DNA of 64,000 nt from JABFRG01 sp046351415 (GCA_046351415.1 JAXLYO010000003.1:372001-436000); one strand, 5' to 3'. Counted from the first letter of the stretch, positions 26,547 through 35,156 are shown. Program-made: numbers and translations. Notes: generated from the sequence alone by a model not told the origin.

Positions 26547-27205
26547 CGCTTTCCCGGAACGGCGAGACCGCCGAGGAAAATTTCGGCGATCTGGGCGGCG
26601 ACGCCCGTGAGACCGCCGCGGTCGGCTTTGCCGAGTGCCCAGGTGAGTGCGAGACCGTCGAGCGCGCCGAAGATGGCTCGAGCAACGAGGTTTGGTGACA
26701 CATCGGCGCGGAACGAGCCGTCCTTCTGGCCTGCGGAGATGATGTCGGAGATCGCCTCGAGGTAGCTCGAGAACTTCGGGACCGCGCGATCCTTCATGAG
26801 CTCAGGAGATTGGCGCACGATCATCGTCACGACCTCTGCGAGGTCCTTCTCGCCATCGAGGAGACCGAGCTGCAGTTCGATGACGCTACGAAGTCGCATC
26901 GCTGCGTTCGTCTCTGCCGGAATGCGCTCTCTCATGACGGAAAGGAGGCGCTCTACGCGTGACTCGAGAATCGAAATCAGCAGGGCCTCCTTCGAGTCGA
27001 AGTAGAGGTAGATGGTCCCGTCGGCGACCCCTGCGGCCTTGGCAACGTCACTCACGCGAGCGGCATGGAACCCGGCCTTGGCGAAGACACCGATGGCCGC
27101 GTCGACGATGCGCTCGCGCTTGTCGCCCGTGCCTCGTTTCCCGTTCGGTCCGCGTTTTGCCGCCGAAGCTTTGGGTTTCCTGCGACTGAATGAAGCCTCA
27201 TTCAC
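26543..27205 (-). CDS. TetR/AcrR-family transcriptional regulator
   Basis: 220 residues from GTG 27205. A basic N-terminal tail leads to the TetR helix-turn-helix at about 30-75 (R-I-V-D-A-A-I-G-V-F-A, V-S-D-V-A-K-A-A-G-V, then T-I-Y-L-Y-F). The C-terminal ligand-binding region is of the size found in FadR/YsiA-type fatty-acid regulators (M-R-E-R-I-P-A near 93). The ligand is unknown. Sixteen bases separate it from the FliQ-like gene and it overlaps epmA by 4 bases, so it may control this operon. Confidence 0.9.
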   Translation of the reverse strand: MNEASFSRRKPKASAAKRGPNGKRGTGDKRERIVDAAIGVFAKAGFHAARVSDVAKAAGVADGTIYLYFDSKEALLISILESRVERLLSVMRERIPAETNAAMRLRSVIELQLGLLDGEKDLAEVVTMIVRQSPELMKDRAVPKFSSYLEAISDIISAGQKDGSFRADVSPNLVARAIFGALDGLALTWALGKADRGGLTGVAAQIAEIFLGGLAVPGKR

Positions 27206-27220
27206 GACGCCGAGGGTAGC

Positions 27221-27472
27221 TCAGAGCGCGGCGAGGCGAAACATCTGCGTGGCGAACGAGGCAATCTCGCGCCCCATCCATGGTCCTACGACGACGAGCG
27301 CCGCGACGACGGCGATCATGCGTGGTGCGTGCGCCATCGTCGCGTCTTGTACTTGCGACGCAGCCTGGAACGCCGCAACGACGACGCCGACGAGGGCGGC
27401 AGCGGCCAGCACGGGGAGAACCAGCAGCACCGAGAGCAAGAGCGCACTTTGCGCATGCCCTACGAGTGGCAT
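27221..27472 (-). CDS. Orphan FliQ/SctS-family export apparatus protein
   Basis: 83 residues with two membrane segments (about 8-35 and 50-68), the architecture and length of FliQ/SctS. The central F-Q-A-A-S-Q-V-Q-D block matches the family's F-Q-A-x-T-Q-I-x-(E/D), followed by the usual conserved helix with A-P-R-M, and G-P-W-M after the second segment matches as well. FliQ is a core component of the flagellar and type III secretion export gate, normally next to fliP and fliR. None of these is present: its neighbours are a lipoprotein (3 bases upstream) and a TetR gene. The identity is an inference from pattern. Confidence 0.7.
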   Translation of the reverse strand: MPLVGHAQSALLLSVLLVLPVLAAAALVGVVVAAFQAASQVQDATMAHAPRMIAVVAALVVVGPWMGREIASFATQMFRLAAL

Positions 27473-27475
27473 GCG

Positions 27476-27883
27476 CTATTGGTCTCCGGAATCCGACCCG
27501 TCCAACTTCGCGTCGGAGGGCGCATCGGTCGTTGCGTCCGCCGCTGCGTCGGAGCCAGCGTCGCTCGAAAGGGCGTCGATGGTTGCGTCGGAAGACCCGT
27601 CGGCCGAGGCGTCACCTGAGGATGCGTCGGGGGCGGGCGTGTCGCCGCCGTCCGTCGAGATGCTGCGGCGGCATTCGACGACGTTGGCGCCGTTCTGCGG
27701 ACAGCAAAGATCGTAGGTCCCGCCGAGTTCCGTGGCTCGTTTGCAGACGAGGCCGTCCATGCAGTCTTCGTTTCCGAATCGCGGATCGCAGCGCTGGCCC
27801 TCTGCTTGATTGGAACAAGCCGAGAACAAAGCGCCTCCTAGGACGAAGCAGGAGAAAACCAGCGAGGCGAACTTCAGGCGCAT
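27476..27883 (-). CDS. Small Cys-containing lipoprotein with Asp/Ala-rich tail
   Basis: 135 residues. Signal peptide ends L-F-S-A-C (Cys23). Residues 30-75 hold six cysteines in a C-D-P-x(5)-D-C-x(4)-V-C ... L-C-C pattern like small disulphide-bonded modules common in myxobacterial lipoproteins. The last 60 residues are a low-complexity Asp/Ala/Ser tail. Its stop lies 3 bases before the FliQ-like ATG. Function unknown. Confidence 0.75.
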   Translation of the reverse strand: MRLKFASLVFSCFVLGGALFSACSNQAEGQRCDPRFGNEDCMDGLVCKRATELGGTYDLCCPQNGANVVECRRSISTDGGDTPAPDASSGDASADGSSDATIDALSSDAGSDAAADATTDAPSDAKLDGSDSGDQ

Positions 27884-27933
27884 ATCGCCTTGAGGTTTAC
27901 GCCAGTTTAGGTCGCGTCACAAGGCCCTTGCGG

Positions 27934-28581
27934 CTATGGACGCGCGCCCTTTCGAGCCTTGGCTTCCTTCGCGTCGACGGCATCGCGAAAGAGGTTGAGG
28001 TATTGCGCGGCGCTCGCCAAAGAGAATGCGAGCGAGATGTAGACGAGCGCACGTCCCACGTGGACGACGTCGACCATCCCGAGATCGATACCCGCGTACT
28101 TGAAGGGGTAGGGATAGCCGAGCATGAGGGCGATGATGCCGATCATCTGGAGGGCAGTCTTCGTCTTGCCTTCTTGGCCGGCCGAGATCACGACGCCTTC
28201 GCTGGCTGCAACGCTGCGGAGGCCAGTCACGCTGATTTCGCGCGAGATGATGAGCACGACGGCCCAGGCTGGAATACGACCCATCGGTACCATCCAGATG
28301 AGCGTCGCCATGACGATGAGCTTGTCGGCGAGCGGGTCGAGGAGCTTGCCGAGCACGCTCTCGACGTTGAGTTTGCGAGCGAGCCATCCATCGAGGAGGT
28401 CCGTGAACGCCGCCAGCGTGAAGACGACAGCGGACCAGTAGCAATCTTTGCGCGTCGCCTTGTCGAGAAACCAAAGGCACGCGGGGATCATCAAAATGCG
28501 CGTGAACGTGAGGATGTTCGGAATGTTCCAAACGTCCTTGCTGAGCGGCCTGGGTACTTGCGCAGCGCGTTCGTCGTTCAA
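27934..28581 (-). CDS. pgsA: CDP-diacylglycerol--glycerol-3-phosphate 3-phosphatidyltransferase
   Basis: 215 residues from TTG 28581, supported by GGAGAG a few bases upstream and by a TTGA overlap with the preceding stop. The CDP-alcohol phosphotransferase motif D-G-x2-A-R-x8-G-x3-D-x3-D is complete (D-G-W-L-A-R ... G-K-L-L-D-P-L-A-D) near residues 55-80, and several membrane helices follow. It makes phosphatidylglycerol phosphate for anionic phospholipids at the inner membrane. Last gene of the biotin carrier-PLP enzyme-membrane protein-pgsA series; the lipoprotein gene follows after 50 bases. Confidence 0.92.
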   Translation of the reverse strand: MNDERAAQVPRPLSKDVWNIPNILTFTRILMIPACLWFLDKATRKDCYWSAVVFTLAAFTDLLDGWLARKLNVESVLGKLLDPLADKLIVMATLIWMVPMGRIPAWAVVLIISREISVTGLRSVAASEGVVISAGQEGKTKTALQMIGIIALMLGYPYPFKYAGIDLGMVDVVHVGRALVYISLAFSLASAAQYLNLFRDAVDAKEAKARKGARP

Positions 28582-29420
28582 GCTCTCTCCGTTCTTGCAT
28601 GAGTGTCCCGAGGGACCAAGCGGAAAGCTCGCCACTCGAGGACGCCCGCGGCGGCAAGCGCAGCGACGCAAGCGAAAACATTGGCCTCGGGCGAGGCAGC
28701 GAGCGCCTTCGTACCTCCCGTCAGGATGGCGACGGGACCAAGGCGCGCAAAAGAGCCGAGGAAGAACGTGATGCCCGCGCGCACACTGATGGCGCGAAGG
28801 GCACCCCCATCGACACCGAAGCAGAGCGATGTGAGCGCGCCCACGCAGCCGCTCGTGGCGAGCGCGAGCCCTCGCTCACCACGGCCGAGGCCTCCCGCGA
28901 GAGACGATGCGAGCCCCACGAGAACGAGCGCGCGTCTTCGCGTCTCTGGGGCGACGTTCGAGAGACGCGAGAAGAGCATCGCGAACACGAGACCGTGCTC
29001 CGTGAGTTCGGCGCGGATGGCGAAGAATACGGCCGACAGAAGCGAGAAGAACATGCCCTCGTACGAAGCGGCTTGGCTTTGGGGTGTGAGCGCGCCGGTC
29101 GCCACACCAGCGGCAAGCGCAGCGAGGGACACGCCAGCACCCAGGGCAAAGCCGAACGATGCGAGGCGAAGCGTCGCTTTGCCGCCGAGGGCAGCCTGGC
29201 TTGCAGAGACCCAAGACACGCCGGCCCGACCGCACATCCATTCGGTGAAGAGCGCACACAAGACGACCTTTGCCAGGCCCTTTTCGGCGAGCACGAGCGA
29301 CAACACACCCGTGCCCCCGAGCGCGAGAAGCCCGTGGGCGAACACGACGAGCGGCGCTTTCGGCACGCGCGCAGCGAAGACGGGGTCGTTCGGGCCTTCC
29401 TTCTTGCCCTTCTTGCTCAA
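28578..29420 (-). CDS. Integral membrane protein of unknown function
   Basis: 280 residues. A Lys-rich N-terminus (S-K-K-G-K-K-E-G) precedes about eight hydrophobic helices. A segment near residue 135 (F-A-I-R-A-E-L-T-E-H-G-L-V-F) places charged residues in a membrane context but I cannot assign a family. The start is TTG 29420, overlapping the stop of the PLP enzyme by 4 bases (TTGA), and its own stop overlaps the pgsA TTG. That close coupling suggests a link to lipid or envelope metabolism, which remains inference. Confidence 0.75.
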   Translation of the reverse strand: MSKKGKKEGPNDPVFAARVPKAPLVVFAHGLLALGGTGVLSLVLAEKGLAKVVLCALFTEWMCGRAGVSWVSASQAALGGKATLRLASFGFALGAGVSLAALAAGVATGALTPQSQAASYEGMFFSLLSAVFFAIRAELTEHGLVFAMLFSRLSNVAPETRRRALVLVGLASSLAGGLGRGERGLALATSGCVGALTSLCFGVDGGALRAISVRAGITFFLGSFARLGPVAILTGGTKALAASPEANVFACVAALAAAGVLEWRAFRLVPRDTHARTERA

Positions 29421-30430
29421 AGGACGTCCGAAAGTTCGGGACCTTGGGCCAAGAGACCTGGAAGGCCGCCCGTGTGGATGAAGAGCACGCGTGCTTTCGG
29501 AGATAGCTCGCCGCGCTTCACGGCTTGCGCGAGCCCGTGGAGCGCCTTGCCCGTGTAGACCGGGTCCGTGACGTAGCCGGTGCGCCTTGCGACGTCGCGG
29601 AGGAAGGACAGCTGCTCGGTGGACATCGTTCCGTAGCGAGGACCGCGGGCGTGCTCGTCGAAGTGAATCGGCACAGGTTCAACGAGCGATGGGTCGAGCG
29701 CTCGCGCTTCGTCGACGATGCGACGCGCTACCGCAGAGAAATATGCAGCGTCGTCACAGACGCACACCGCACGGACCTTCGTGGCCACGCCGTACTTCGA
29801 CGCGCCGAGCGCCACTCCGGCTGCCGTTCCTCCGGAGCCGCATGCGACGACGATCTCGTCGAAGGGGGGGCTTTCACCAAGTTGAGTGCGAAGCTCGTCC
29901 ATGGCCGCGACGTAGCCAAGCGACCCGAGGCCATTGGAGCCTCCTTCGGGGATCACGAACGGCGTCTCACCACGGGCTCGGAGGGATGCTGCTTGCGCCG
30001 CCAGGTGAGTGTTGCGTTCCTTGTACTCTGCAAGTGAAATGAGGCGGATTTCGGCGCCGAGGAGCCGGTCCAAGAGTTGGTTGCCTTTGACGCTCAGCGC
30101 GTCCGCCGGAGCCGCCTTTTCCGGACCGGTCGATGCTTCACGCGTCCAGAGGAGCAAGACCGCCTTCATCCCGAGACGTGCTGCCGCACTTGCCGTTGCG
30201 CGGGCGTGGTTGGACTGTTTGGCGCCGCACGTGAGCACGGTCGTTGCGCCGATACGCTTCGCTTCGGCCATCAGGAACTCGAGTTTGCGCAGCTTGTTGC
30301 CGCCACCATCGCCGCCCGTGAGGTCGTCGCGCTTCACGAAGGTGCGGACCCCCAGAAGCGCGTCGAGCGCGTCGCTCCGTTCGATGGGGGTGGGAAGGTG
30401 CGCGAGCGGAAGCCGAGCCGGCGCGCTCAT
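29417..30430 (-). CDS. PLP-dependent D-cysteine desulfhydrase / ACC deaminase family enzyme
   Basis: 337 residues, usual length. The PLP lysine lies in G-G-G-N-K-L-R-K-L (Lys46). K-Q-S-N-H near 77 is the substrate/cofactor loop, and C-G-S-G-G-T-A-A-G near 195 binds the phosphate. The family converts either D-cysteine to pyruvate, ammonia and sulphide, or 1-aminocyclopropane carboxylate to 2-oxobutyrate; I cannot separate the two without key-residue alignment. ATG overlaps the biotin carrier stop (ATGA). Confidence 0.87.
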   Translation of the reverse strand: MSAPARLPLAHLPTPIERSDALDALLGVRTFVKRDDLTGGDGGGNKLRKLEFLMAEAKRIGATTVLTCGAKQSNHARATASAAARLGMKAVLLLWTREASTGPEKAAPADALSVKGNQLLDRLLGAEIRLISLAEYKERNTHLAAQAASLRARGETPFVIPEGGSNGLGSLGYVAAMDELRTQLGESPPFDEIVVACGSGGTAAGVALGASKYGVATKVRAVCVCDDAAYFSAVARRIVDEARALDPSLVEPVPIHFDEHARGPRYGTMSTEQLSFLRDVARRTGYVTDPVYTGKALHGLAQAVKRGELSPKARVLFIHTGGLPGLLAQGPELSDVL

Positions 30431-30933
30431 CGGAACGTGAGCAGCTTGGCGTTGCCTTCGACGGTCTGGCCGACCGCGACATGGACCTCGTCGACGACCC
30501 CCGCCGTCTTGGCGCGCACCTCGTTCTCCATCTTCATGGCTTCGACCACCAACATGGGCTGGCCGACTTCGACGGAGTCACCGGCGGCGACCATGACCTT
30601 GATGACGCGACCGGGCATGGGACTCTTCACCGACTTCTCGTTGCGCCCACCTCCTCGACCGCCGGCTGCCTCGGCCGCGCGGTCACGTTCACTCACGACG
30701 CGAACGTAGGAACGGTGACCACTGGCGAGAACGCCGAGATCCGGCGGCTTTCCTTCACAAGTCAGGTCGACCATGTGGCCGTCGACGCGAATCGAAAGCT
30801 GAGAGCGCAGTGCGACGACGTCCACGTCGACGGGCTCACCGCGAAGACGAACGTCGAGCTTGCCGGAGGGCAGCTGATTGACGTCGACGGGGACCGGTTC
30901 TGCAGAGGTGGACAGTTGCACGAAATATCGCAT
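30427..30933 (-). CDS. Biotin/lipoyl carrier domain protein (acyl-CoA or pyruvate carboxylase BCCP-like)
   Basis: 168 residues from ATG 30933. The C-terminal 75 residues are a biotinyl domain, with P-M-P-G-R-V near 104 and the biotinylation motif E-A-M-K-M-E-N (Lys134). The N-terminal half resembles the segment before the biotin domain in propionyl/acetyl-CoA carboxylase alpha chains. No carboxylase or carboxyltransferase gene is near, so its partner must be elsewhere. It is the first gene of a tight minus-strand series and diverges from the transglutaminase-like gene. Confidence 0.87.
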   Translation of the reverse strand: MRYFVQLSTSAEPVPVDVNQLPSGKLDVRLRGEPVDVDVVALRSQLSIRVDGHMVDLTCEGKPPDLGVLASGHRSYVRVVSERDRAAEAAGGRGGGRNEKSVKSPMPGRVIKVMVAAGDSVEVGQPMLVVEAMKMENEVRAKTAGVVDEVHVAVGQTVEGNAKLLTFR

Positions 30934-31018
30934 CGCGGAGGCCAAACTACGGCGACGGCGCGCCTTGGTCAACGAGCTTGGGCGTGATATCTGCAGGAGC
31001 GTGCGGCTTCTCGATCGA

Positions 31019-31828
31019 ATGCGGCGAGGTCTTCGGGTCGCCACTCTTCGCGAGGGCCCGCGCTTCCCAGGTGCACCGGACTCACCGCCATTCGAAGGCA
31101 CGGAAGTGCCTCTTGGGACCTTGGAGACGACGCTCGGTCGCGATGCACGCGTCGACCTTCTCGCCCGCCACGCCTCGCGAATGTCGGCCGATCCGGGGGC
31201 TCGCATCGTCTTGAACGTGGCGGTCAGCGACGAGTACGGCCACCTCGAACGCTTGCTGCTCGACCCGATTCGGGTCGCACTCCGAAAGGCCGGCGCTCCA
31301 ATCGCCGAACCCGGTGAACGACTCGATCGAGAAGGCCGCCGTGTCATGCATTTCTTTTCCGAGGCCGACCTGTCGGTCGAACTCGCGCTCGCTGGTCTCG
31401 AAGTCGAATCGCGCGCCGGGACGCGCTTCGTCGTTCGGCGTGCCGCCCCTTCGCACATACGGGGCGTCGCTCAGCCGAGCATTGCGCCCTCCATGGTGGC
31501 AGACGTGCTCGCCGCGCTGCCCAAGGTCGAATGGGCGCTTCGTGCGCGATCGCCGAAGGAACTCTTCACGTATGCGCGGTCACTCGGTCGCAGCGCTCCG
31601 ACGCGCAGCGATCGCGAAGCGCACCGTCGCGTCATCGCCTGGGTCGACGGGCTCGTTCCCGGCGCAACGGGCTGCTATCGCCGCACCGCGCTCGAGCTCG
31701 CGACGAGCCCCGAAGCCGCCGCTGAAGACGTACTCATGGGGCTCGATGTAGGTCGCACGGGCCACGCATGGCTCGCGAGCGACCCGCGTGCGCGTGCCTA
31801 TGACGTCGTGTTTCGGCTGTCGCCGTAG
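31019..31828 (+). CDS. Methyltransferase-like segment fused to a transglutaminase-like (lasso B2-like) domain
   Basis: 269 residues from ATG 31019; the frame is open back to TTG 30878, and GTG 31001 is also possible, so the start is uncertain. Residues 60-130 (I-V-L-N-V-A ... P-I-R-V-A-L-R-K-A-G, then R-V-M-H-F-F-S-E-A-D-L and A-G-L-E-V-E) resemble the C-terminal end of a SAM-dependent methyltransferase, but the SAM-binding part is missing. The last 70 residues have G-C-Y-R-R-T-A near 220 and G-H-A-W-L near 250, the Cys and His of the transglutaminase-like fold used by lasso peptide B2 proteases. No precursor peptide is evident. Confidence 0.6.
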   Translation: MRRGLRVATLREGPRFPGAPDSPPFEGTEVPLGTLETTLGRDARVDLLARHASRMSADPGARIVLNVAVSDEYGHLERLLLDPIRVALRKAGAPIAEPGERLDREGRRVMHFFSEADLSVELALAGLEVESRAGTRFVVRRAAPSHIRGVAQPSIAPSMVADVLAALPKVEWALRARSPKELFTYARSLGRSAPTRSDREAHRRVIAWVDGLVPGATGCYRRTALELATSPEAAAEDVLMGLDVGRTGHAWLASDPRARAYDVVFRLSP

Positions 31829-31834
31829 CTCGCC

Positions 31835-32830
31835 TCAGGCAAGGTCACTGGCCGGGCGATGCGCGACATAGGCCGCGAGTTCGTCGCTGCCCGAGTCGAT
31901 GGACTCGACACCGAGGTCTTGGGCAGTCTTCGCGGGATCCGGGATCCACGGCTCGTCGGCTCCCGCCTCGGGTAGGTTCACGAGCGGCTTGCCGTCGTAC
32001 GTCTCGCGATGGTTCAAGAAGTACGTGTAGCCGATGTAGCGAAGCAGCGATTGTTGGTCGAGATTCGGGTGAATCTTGCCCGCGATTTGCTTCGCGTGCG
32101 CTTCGGGGAGCAGGCACCAGTGCAGGCCCGGCATGTGGTGATGGATCGAGTGGAACCCGTTGTTGAACGTGAACCAGTTGACGATCGGGCCGACGAAGTT
32201 GCGCGAGTGGTTGTACTCGGACGTCTCGTCACAACCATCGTGCTGCAGCAGGTTCATCGTCACGATTCCCCATGCGGCATAGAGGTGCGGGACTACCCAG
32301 AACACCAGCGCTTTCTTCCAATCCCAGACGAACAGGCCGATCTGTGCAGCCTGCAAACAAACCATTTCGAACGCAGCTTGCCGGAACCACTTCGGGTGGC
32401 GCGTGCGCATCATCTTCGTGTACGTGCCGTCGGCCTTCCAGATGGAGGGCAACGTGTAGAAGAAGAAGAAGAGCCCGTTGAACAGGTTGAAGCGGAAGCG
32501 CGCCTTCGTGGTGCGCATGATGTCTTTGCGGGTCTGCGTGTACTTGTGATGCGAAAGGTTGTGACCCGGGACGTAGGCGCTCACGGGGTGGCCGTAGGTG
32601 AGCGTGAGCACCGCCTGATAAATCTTGTTCAGCCAGCGCGCCTTCCAGATCGGCGAGTGCACCGCGTTGTGCGTCTGCACGGCACCTTGGAATGCGGTCA
32701 TGCACAAGAGCGGGAAGGCCGCGATGTAGAACCACATGGGCGCGCTCTTCACTGCGAACACGCTCACGAGGAGGACGAAGTAGAGGAGGTTGAAGAAGAG
32801 AGGCCGGAGGTCAGCGCGGTGGCGTAGCAT
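31835..32830 (-). CDS. Membrane fatty acid desaturase
   Basis: 331 residues from ATG 32830, four bases after the carbonic anhydrase stop. The three histidine boxes of the diiron desaturase family are present: H-N-A-V-H near 54, H-N-L-S-H-H near 90, and F-H-S-I-H-H-H near 230, set among four or more membrane helices. Members insert double bonds in acyl chains or hydroxylate them using oxygen. The last 60 residues are polar. It forms a two-gene unit with the upstream carbonic anhydrase. The acyl substrate and regiospecificity cannot be read from the sequence. Confidence 0.9.
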   Translation of the reverse strand: MLRHRADLRPLFFNLLYFVLLVSVFAVKSAPMWFYIAAFPLLCMTAFQGAVQTHNAVHSPIWKARWLNKIYQAVLTLTYGHPVSAYVPGHNLSHHKYTQTRKDIMRTTKARFRFNLFNGLFFFFYTLPSIWKADGTYTKMMRTRHPKWFRQAAFEMVCLQAAQIGLFVWDWKKALVFWVVPHLYAAWGIVTMNLLQHDGCDETSEYNHSRNFVGPIVNWFTFNNGFHSIHHHMPGLHWCLLPEAHAKQIAGKIHPNLDQQSLLRYIGYTYFLNHRETYDGKPLVNLPEAGADEPWIPDPAKTAQDLGVESIDSGSDELAAYVAHRPASDLA

Positions 32831-32834
32831 GTTC

Positions 32835-33476
32835 TTAAAGGAGCTCCTCGACGGGTAGGAACGCGACTTCGTCTGGATCGAATACTCGCACTCGCGCGGA
32901 ATGCAAGTCATAGACCCAACCATGAAGCGCGATGCGGTCTTCCGCAACCGCCTGCTGCACTTGTGGGTACGTAGAAAGATTCTCGAGTTGGAGGAGCACG
33001 TTCTCTTCCACAGCGAACCGGAGTTCCCAGTCGTCGCCAGCCCCCTTGGCCGCCTCTTTTGCAGCCTCCGCAGCGGGTTCGACACGTCCTAGCCAGTCGG
33101 CAAGGCTCGGCATGTGCGAAACGGTTTGCACGCCTGCCACGGCCGCTTTGACACCGCCGCACTCGTCGTGGCCACACACGATGACGTCGCGGACACCGAG
33201 CACCCCTACGGCAAATTCGAGGGCCGCCCCCACGCTCGTGGCGGTGTCGCCTTGGACCGGAACGACGTTGGCAACGTTGCGCACGACGAAGAGCTCGCCG
33301 GGCTTCGTACGTGTCAAAAGCTCTGGAATGACTCGAGAATCGGAACACCCGATGTACATGGCACCGGGGGTTTGGCCTTCGTCGGCCAGCTGCTTCAGGT
33401 ATTCGCGTTCGGAACGCGCATAGCCTTTCAAAAAGGCGCGATGACCGTGCAGAAGGCGTGTAACCACCGCCTCCAT
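32835..33476 (-). CDS. can: Beta-carbonic anhydrase
   Basis: 213 residues. The zinc ligands are all present: C-S-D-S-R (Cys44, Asp46, with Arg48 of the gate dyad) and G-H-D-E-C-G-G (His103, Cys106). Length matches bacterial beta-class enzymes. It interconverts carbon dioxide and bicarbonate in the cytoplasm, supplying carboxylases. It starts 66 bases from the divergent hutH, and its stop lies 4 bases before the desaturase start, so the pair is probably co-transcribed. Confidence 0.93.
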   Translation of the reverse strand: MEAVVTRLLHGHRAFLKGYARSEREYLKQLADEGQTPGAMYIGCSDSRVIPELLTRTKPGELFVVRNVANVVPVQGDTATSVGAALEFAVGVLGVRDVIVCGHDECGGVKAAVAGVQTVSHMPSLADWLGRVEPAAEAAKEAAKGAGDDWELRFAVEENVLLQLENLSTYPQVQQAVAEDRIALHGWVYDLHSARVRVFDPDEVAFLPVEELL

Positions 33477-33542
33477 CTAAACGACTTTGCCTCACCGGGC
33501 AAAGACCGCTCGACCGGGACGTGTAGTAAGGTCGGCTGCGTC

Positions 33543-35096
33543 ATGTCCAAGGATGTCGTCTACGTCGGCCGCCCGCTTTCACTCTCCCAGGTAGAACGAG
33601 TTGCTCGTCGTTTTGCGACGGTCGCGATCGCCCCCGAAGCGATTCCTCTGATCGAGCAGTCGCGTGCGCCTGTCGATCGCATCTGTTCGAGTGGGGACGA
33701 CGCAGAGGCCGTCTACGGCATCAACACCGGCTTTGGCGCTCTCAGCGAGACGCGCATCGATCCGCACGACCTCCGCGAGCTCCAACGGAACCTCGTCCGT
33801 TCTCACGCGACCGGCATCGGACGCAATCTCGACGTCGACGTCGTACGGGCCATGATCCTTTTGCGCGTGCAAGTCCTCGCGCTTGGCCATTCCGGGGTCC
33901 GACTCGCGCTCGTGCTCCGCCTGTGCGAGCTCCTCAATCATCGCGTGCATCCGCGCATTCCCAATCAGGGCTCGGTCGGTGCTTCCGGCGACCTCGCGCC
34001 GCTCGCGCATCTCGCACTCGTTCTCATCGGTGAAGGGGAGGTGATCGACGATCGCGGTGTTGCGTCGCCAGCGCTTCCCGCACTCGAAAAGGCGGGCCTC
34101 GTTCCACTCGAGCTGGAAGCGAAGGAAGGCCTCTCTCTCATCAACGGCACGCAGTTCATGACCGCCATCGGTGCCCTGGCACAGCTCGATGCGGAGCGTC
34201 TCTGTACGACTGCGGACATCGCGGGGGCGATCTCGCTGGAAGCGCAAATGGGTACGTCCGTGCCCTTCGACGCTCGGCTGCATCGACTCCGCCCGCATCC
34301 TGGGCAAGAGCTCACCGCAAGCAACCTGAGGAAGCTGCTCGCCGACAGCGACATCGCGAAGAGCCACGAGAACTGCGGCCGCGTGCAGGACGCCTATTCG
34401 TTGCGATGCATGCCGCAGGTGCACGGCGCGTCCCGAGACGCCCTGGCTTGGGCGCGCGCCGTACTGGAGCGCGAAGTCAACAGTGTCACCGACAACCCGA
34501 GTGTGTTCGTGGACGGCGATACGACGGACGTCCTCAGTGGAGGCAACTTCCACGGGCAACCCGTCGCGTTTGCGCTCGACCTCGCGGCGATGGCAGTGGC
34601 CGAACTCGCGAACATCAGCGAAAGGCGCGTCGAGCAGCTCGTGAATCCCGCGCTCTCGTCCGGACTCACGCCCTTTCTCGCCGCGGGAAGCGGGCTGCAT
34701 TCGGGGTTCATGATCGCGCAGGTCGCCGCGGCGTCGCTCGTTGCCGAGAACAAGGTGCTTTGCCACCCTGCGAGCGTCGACTCGATTCCATCTTCCGCGG
34801 GTCGCGAGGACCACGTGAGCATGGGTAGCGTCAGTGCGAAGAAGCTCGCCGATGTCGTGATCAACGTTCGTCGCGGTCTCGCCATCGAAGTCATGGTCGC
34901 GTGCGCTGGCGTCGACCAGCGTGCTCCCCACGCCCCGAGTCGCGGCGTCGCGGCCGCGCTCTCTTCGGTCCGCGCGAAAGTTGCGCCGATGACGGGCGAC
35001 CGCGTCCTCTATCCGGACATCGAAGCCATCGAGCGTTTGCTGCTCGACGGGAGCTTCCTCGCCGGCGTGGAGCGCGCGGTGGGGCCTTTGACATAG
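33543..35096 (+). CDS. hutH: Histidine ammonia-lyase
   Basis: 517 residues from ATG 33543. The A-S-G triad that forms the MIO electrophile lies in G-S-V-G-A-S-G-D-L-A-P near 147-149. The S-H of V-R-S-H-A-T-G near 88 matches the histidine-binding His of HAL rather than the Phe-Leu of phenylalanine ammonia-lyase. The Y-x-N-T-G-F-G opening (G-I-N-T-G-F-G near 60) is conserved. It deaminates histidine to urocanate. The rest of the hut pathway (hutU, hutI, hutG) is not adjacent, so it is either a lone gene of histidine use or serves another product. Confidence 0.92.
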   Translation: MSKDVVYVGRPLSLSQVERVARRFATVAIAPEAIPLIEQSRAPVDRICSSGDDAEAVYGINTGFGALSETRIDPHDLRELQRNLVRSHATGIGRNLDVDVVRAMILLRVQVLALGHSGVRLALVLRLCELLNHRVHPRIPNQGSVGASGDLAPLAHLALVLIGEGEVIDDRGVASPALPALEKAGLVPLELEAKEGLSLINGTQFMTAIGALAQLDAERLCTTADIAGAISLEAQMGTSVPFDARLHRLRPHPGQELTASNLRKLLADSDIAKSHENCGRVQDAYSLRCMPQVHGASRDALAWARAVLEREVNSVTDNPSVFVDGDTTDVLSGGNFHGQPVAFALDLAAMAVAELANISERRVEQLVNPALSSGLTPFLAAGSGLHSGFMIAQVAAASLVAENKVLCHPASVDSIPSSAGREDHVSMGSVSAKKLADVVINVRRGLAIEVMVACAGVDQRAPHAPSRGVAAALSSVRAKVAPMTGDRVLYPDIEAIERLLLDGSFLAGVERAVGPLT

Positions 35097-35156
35097 AGTG
35101 CCGCCTTCGCTGCGGATCGCTCCGAAGGTCACGAAAAGACGACAAAATCGGACTCA

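Noticed and set aside
31019..31828. Lasso peptide biosynthetic cluster
   Set aside because: Only a B2-like fold is suggested. No precursor, asparagine-synthetase-like cyclase or RRE protein is nearby.
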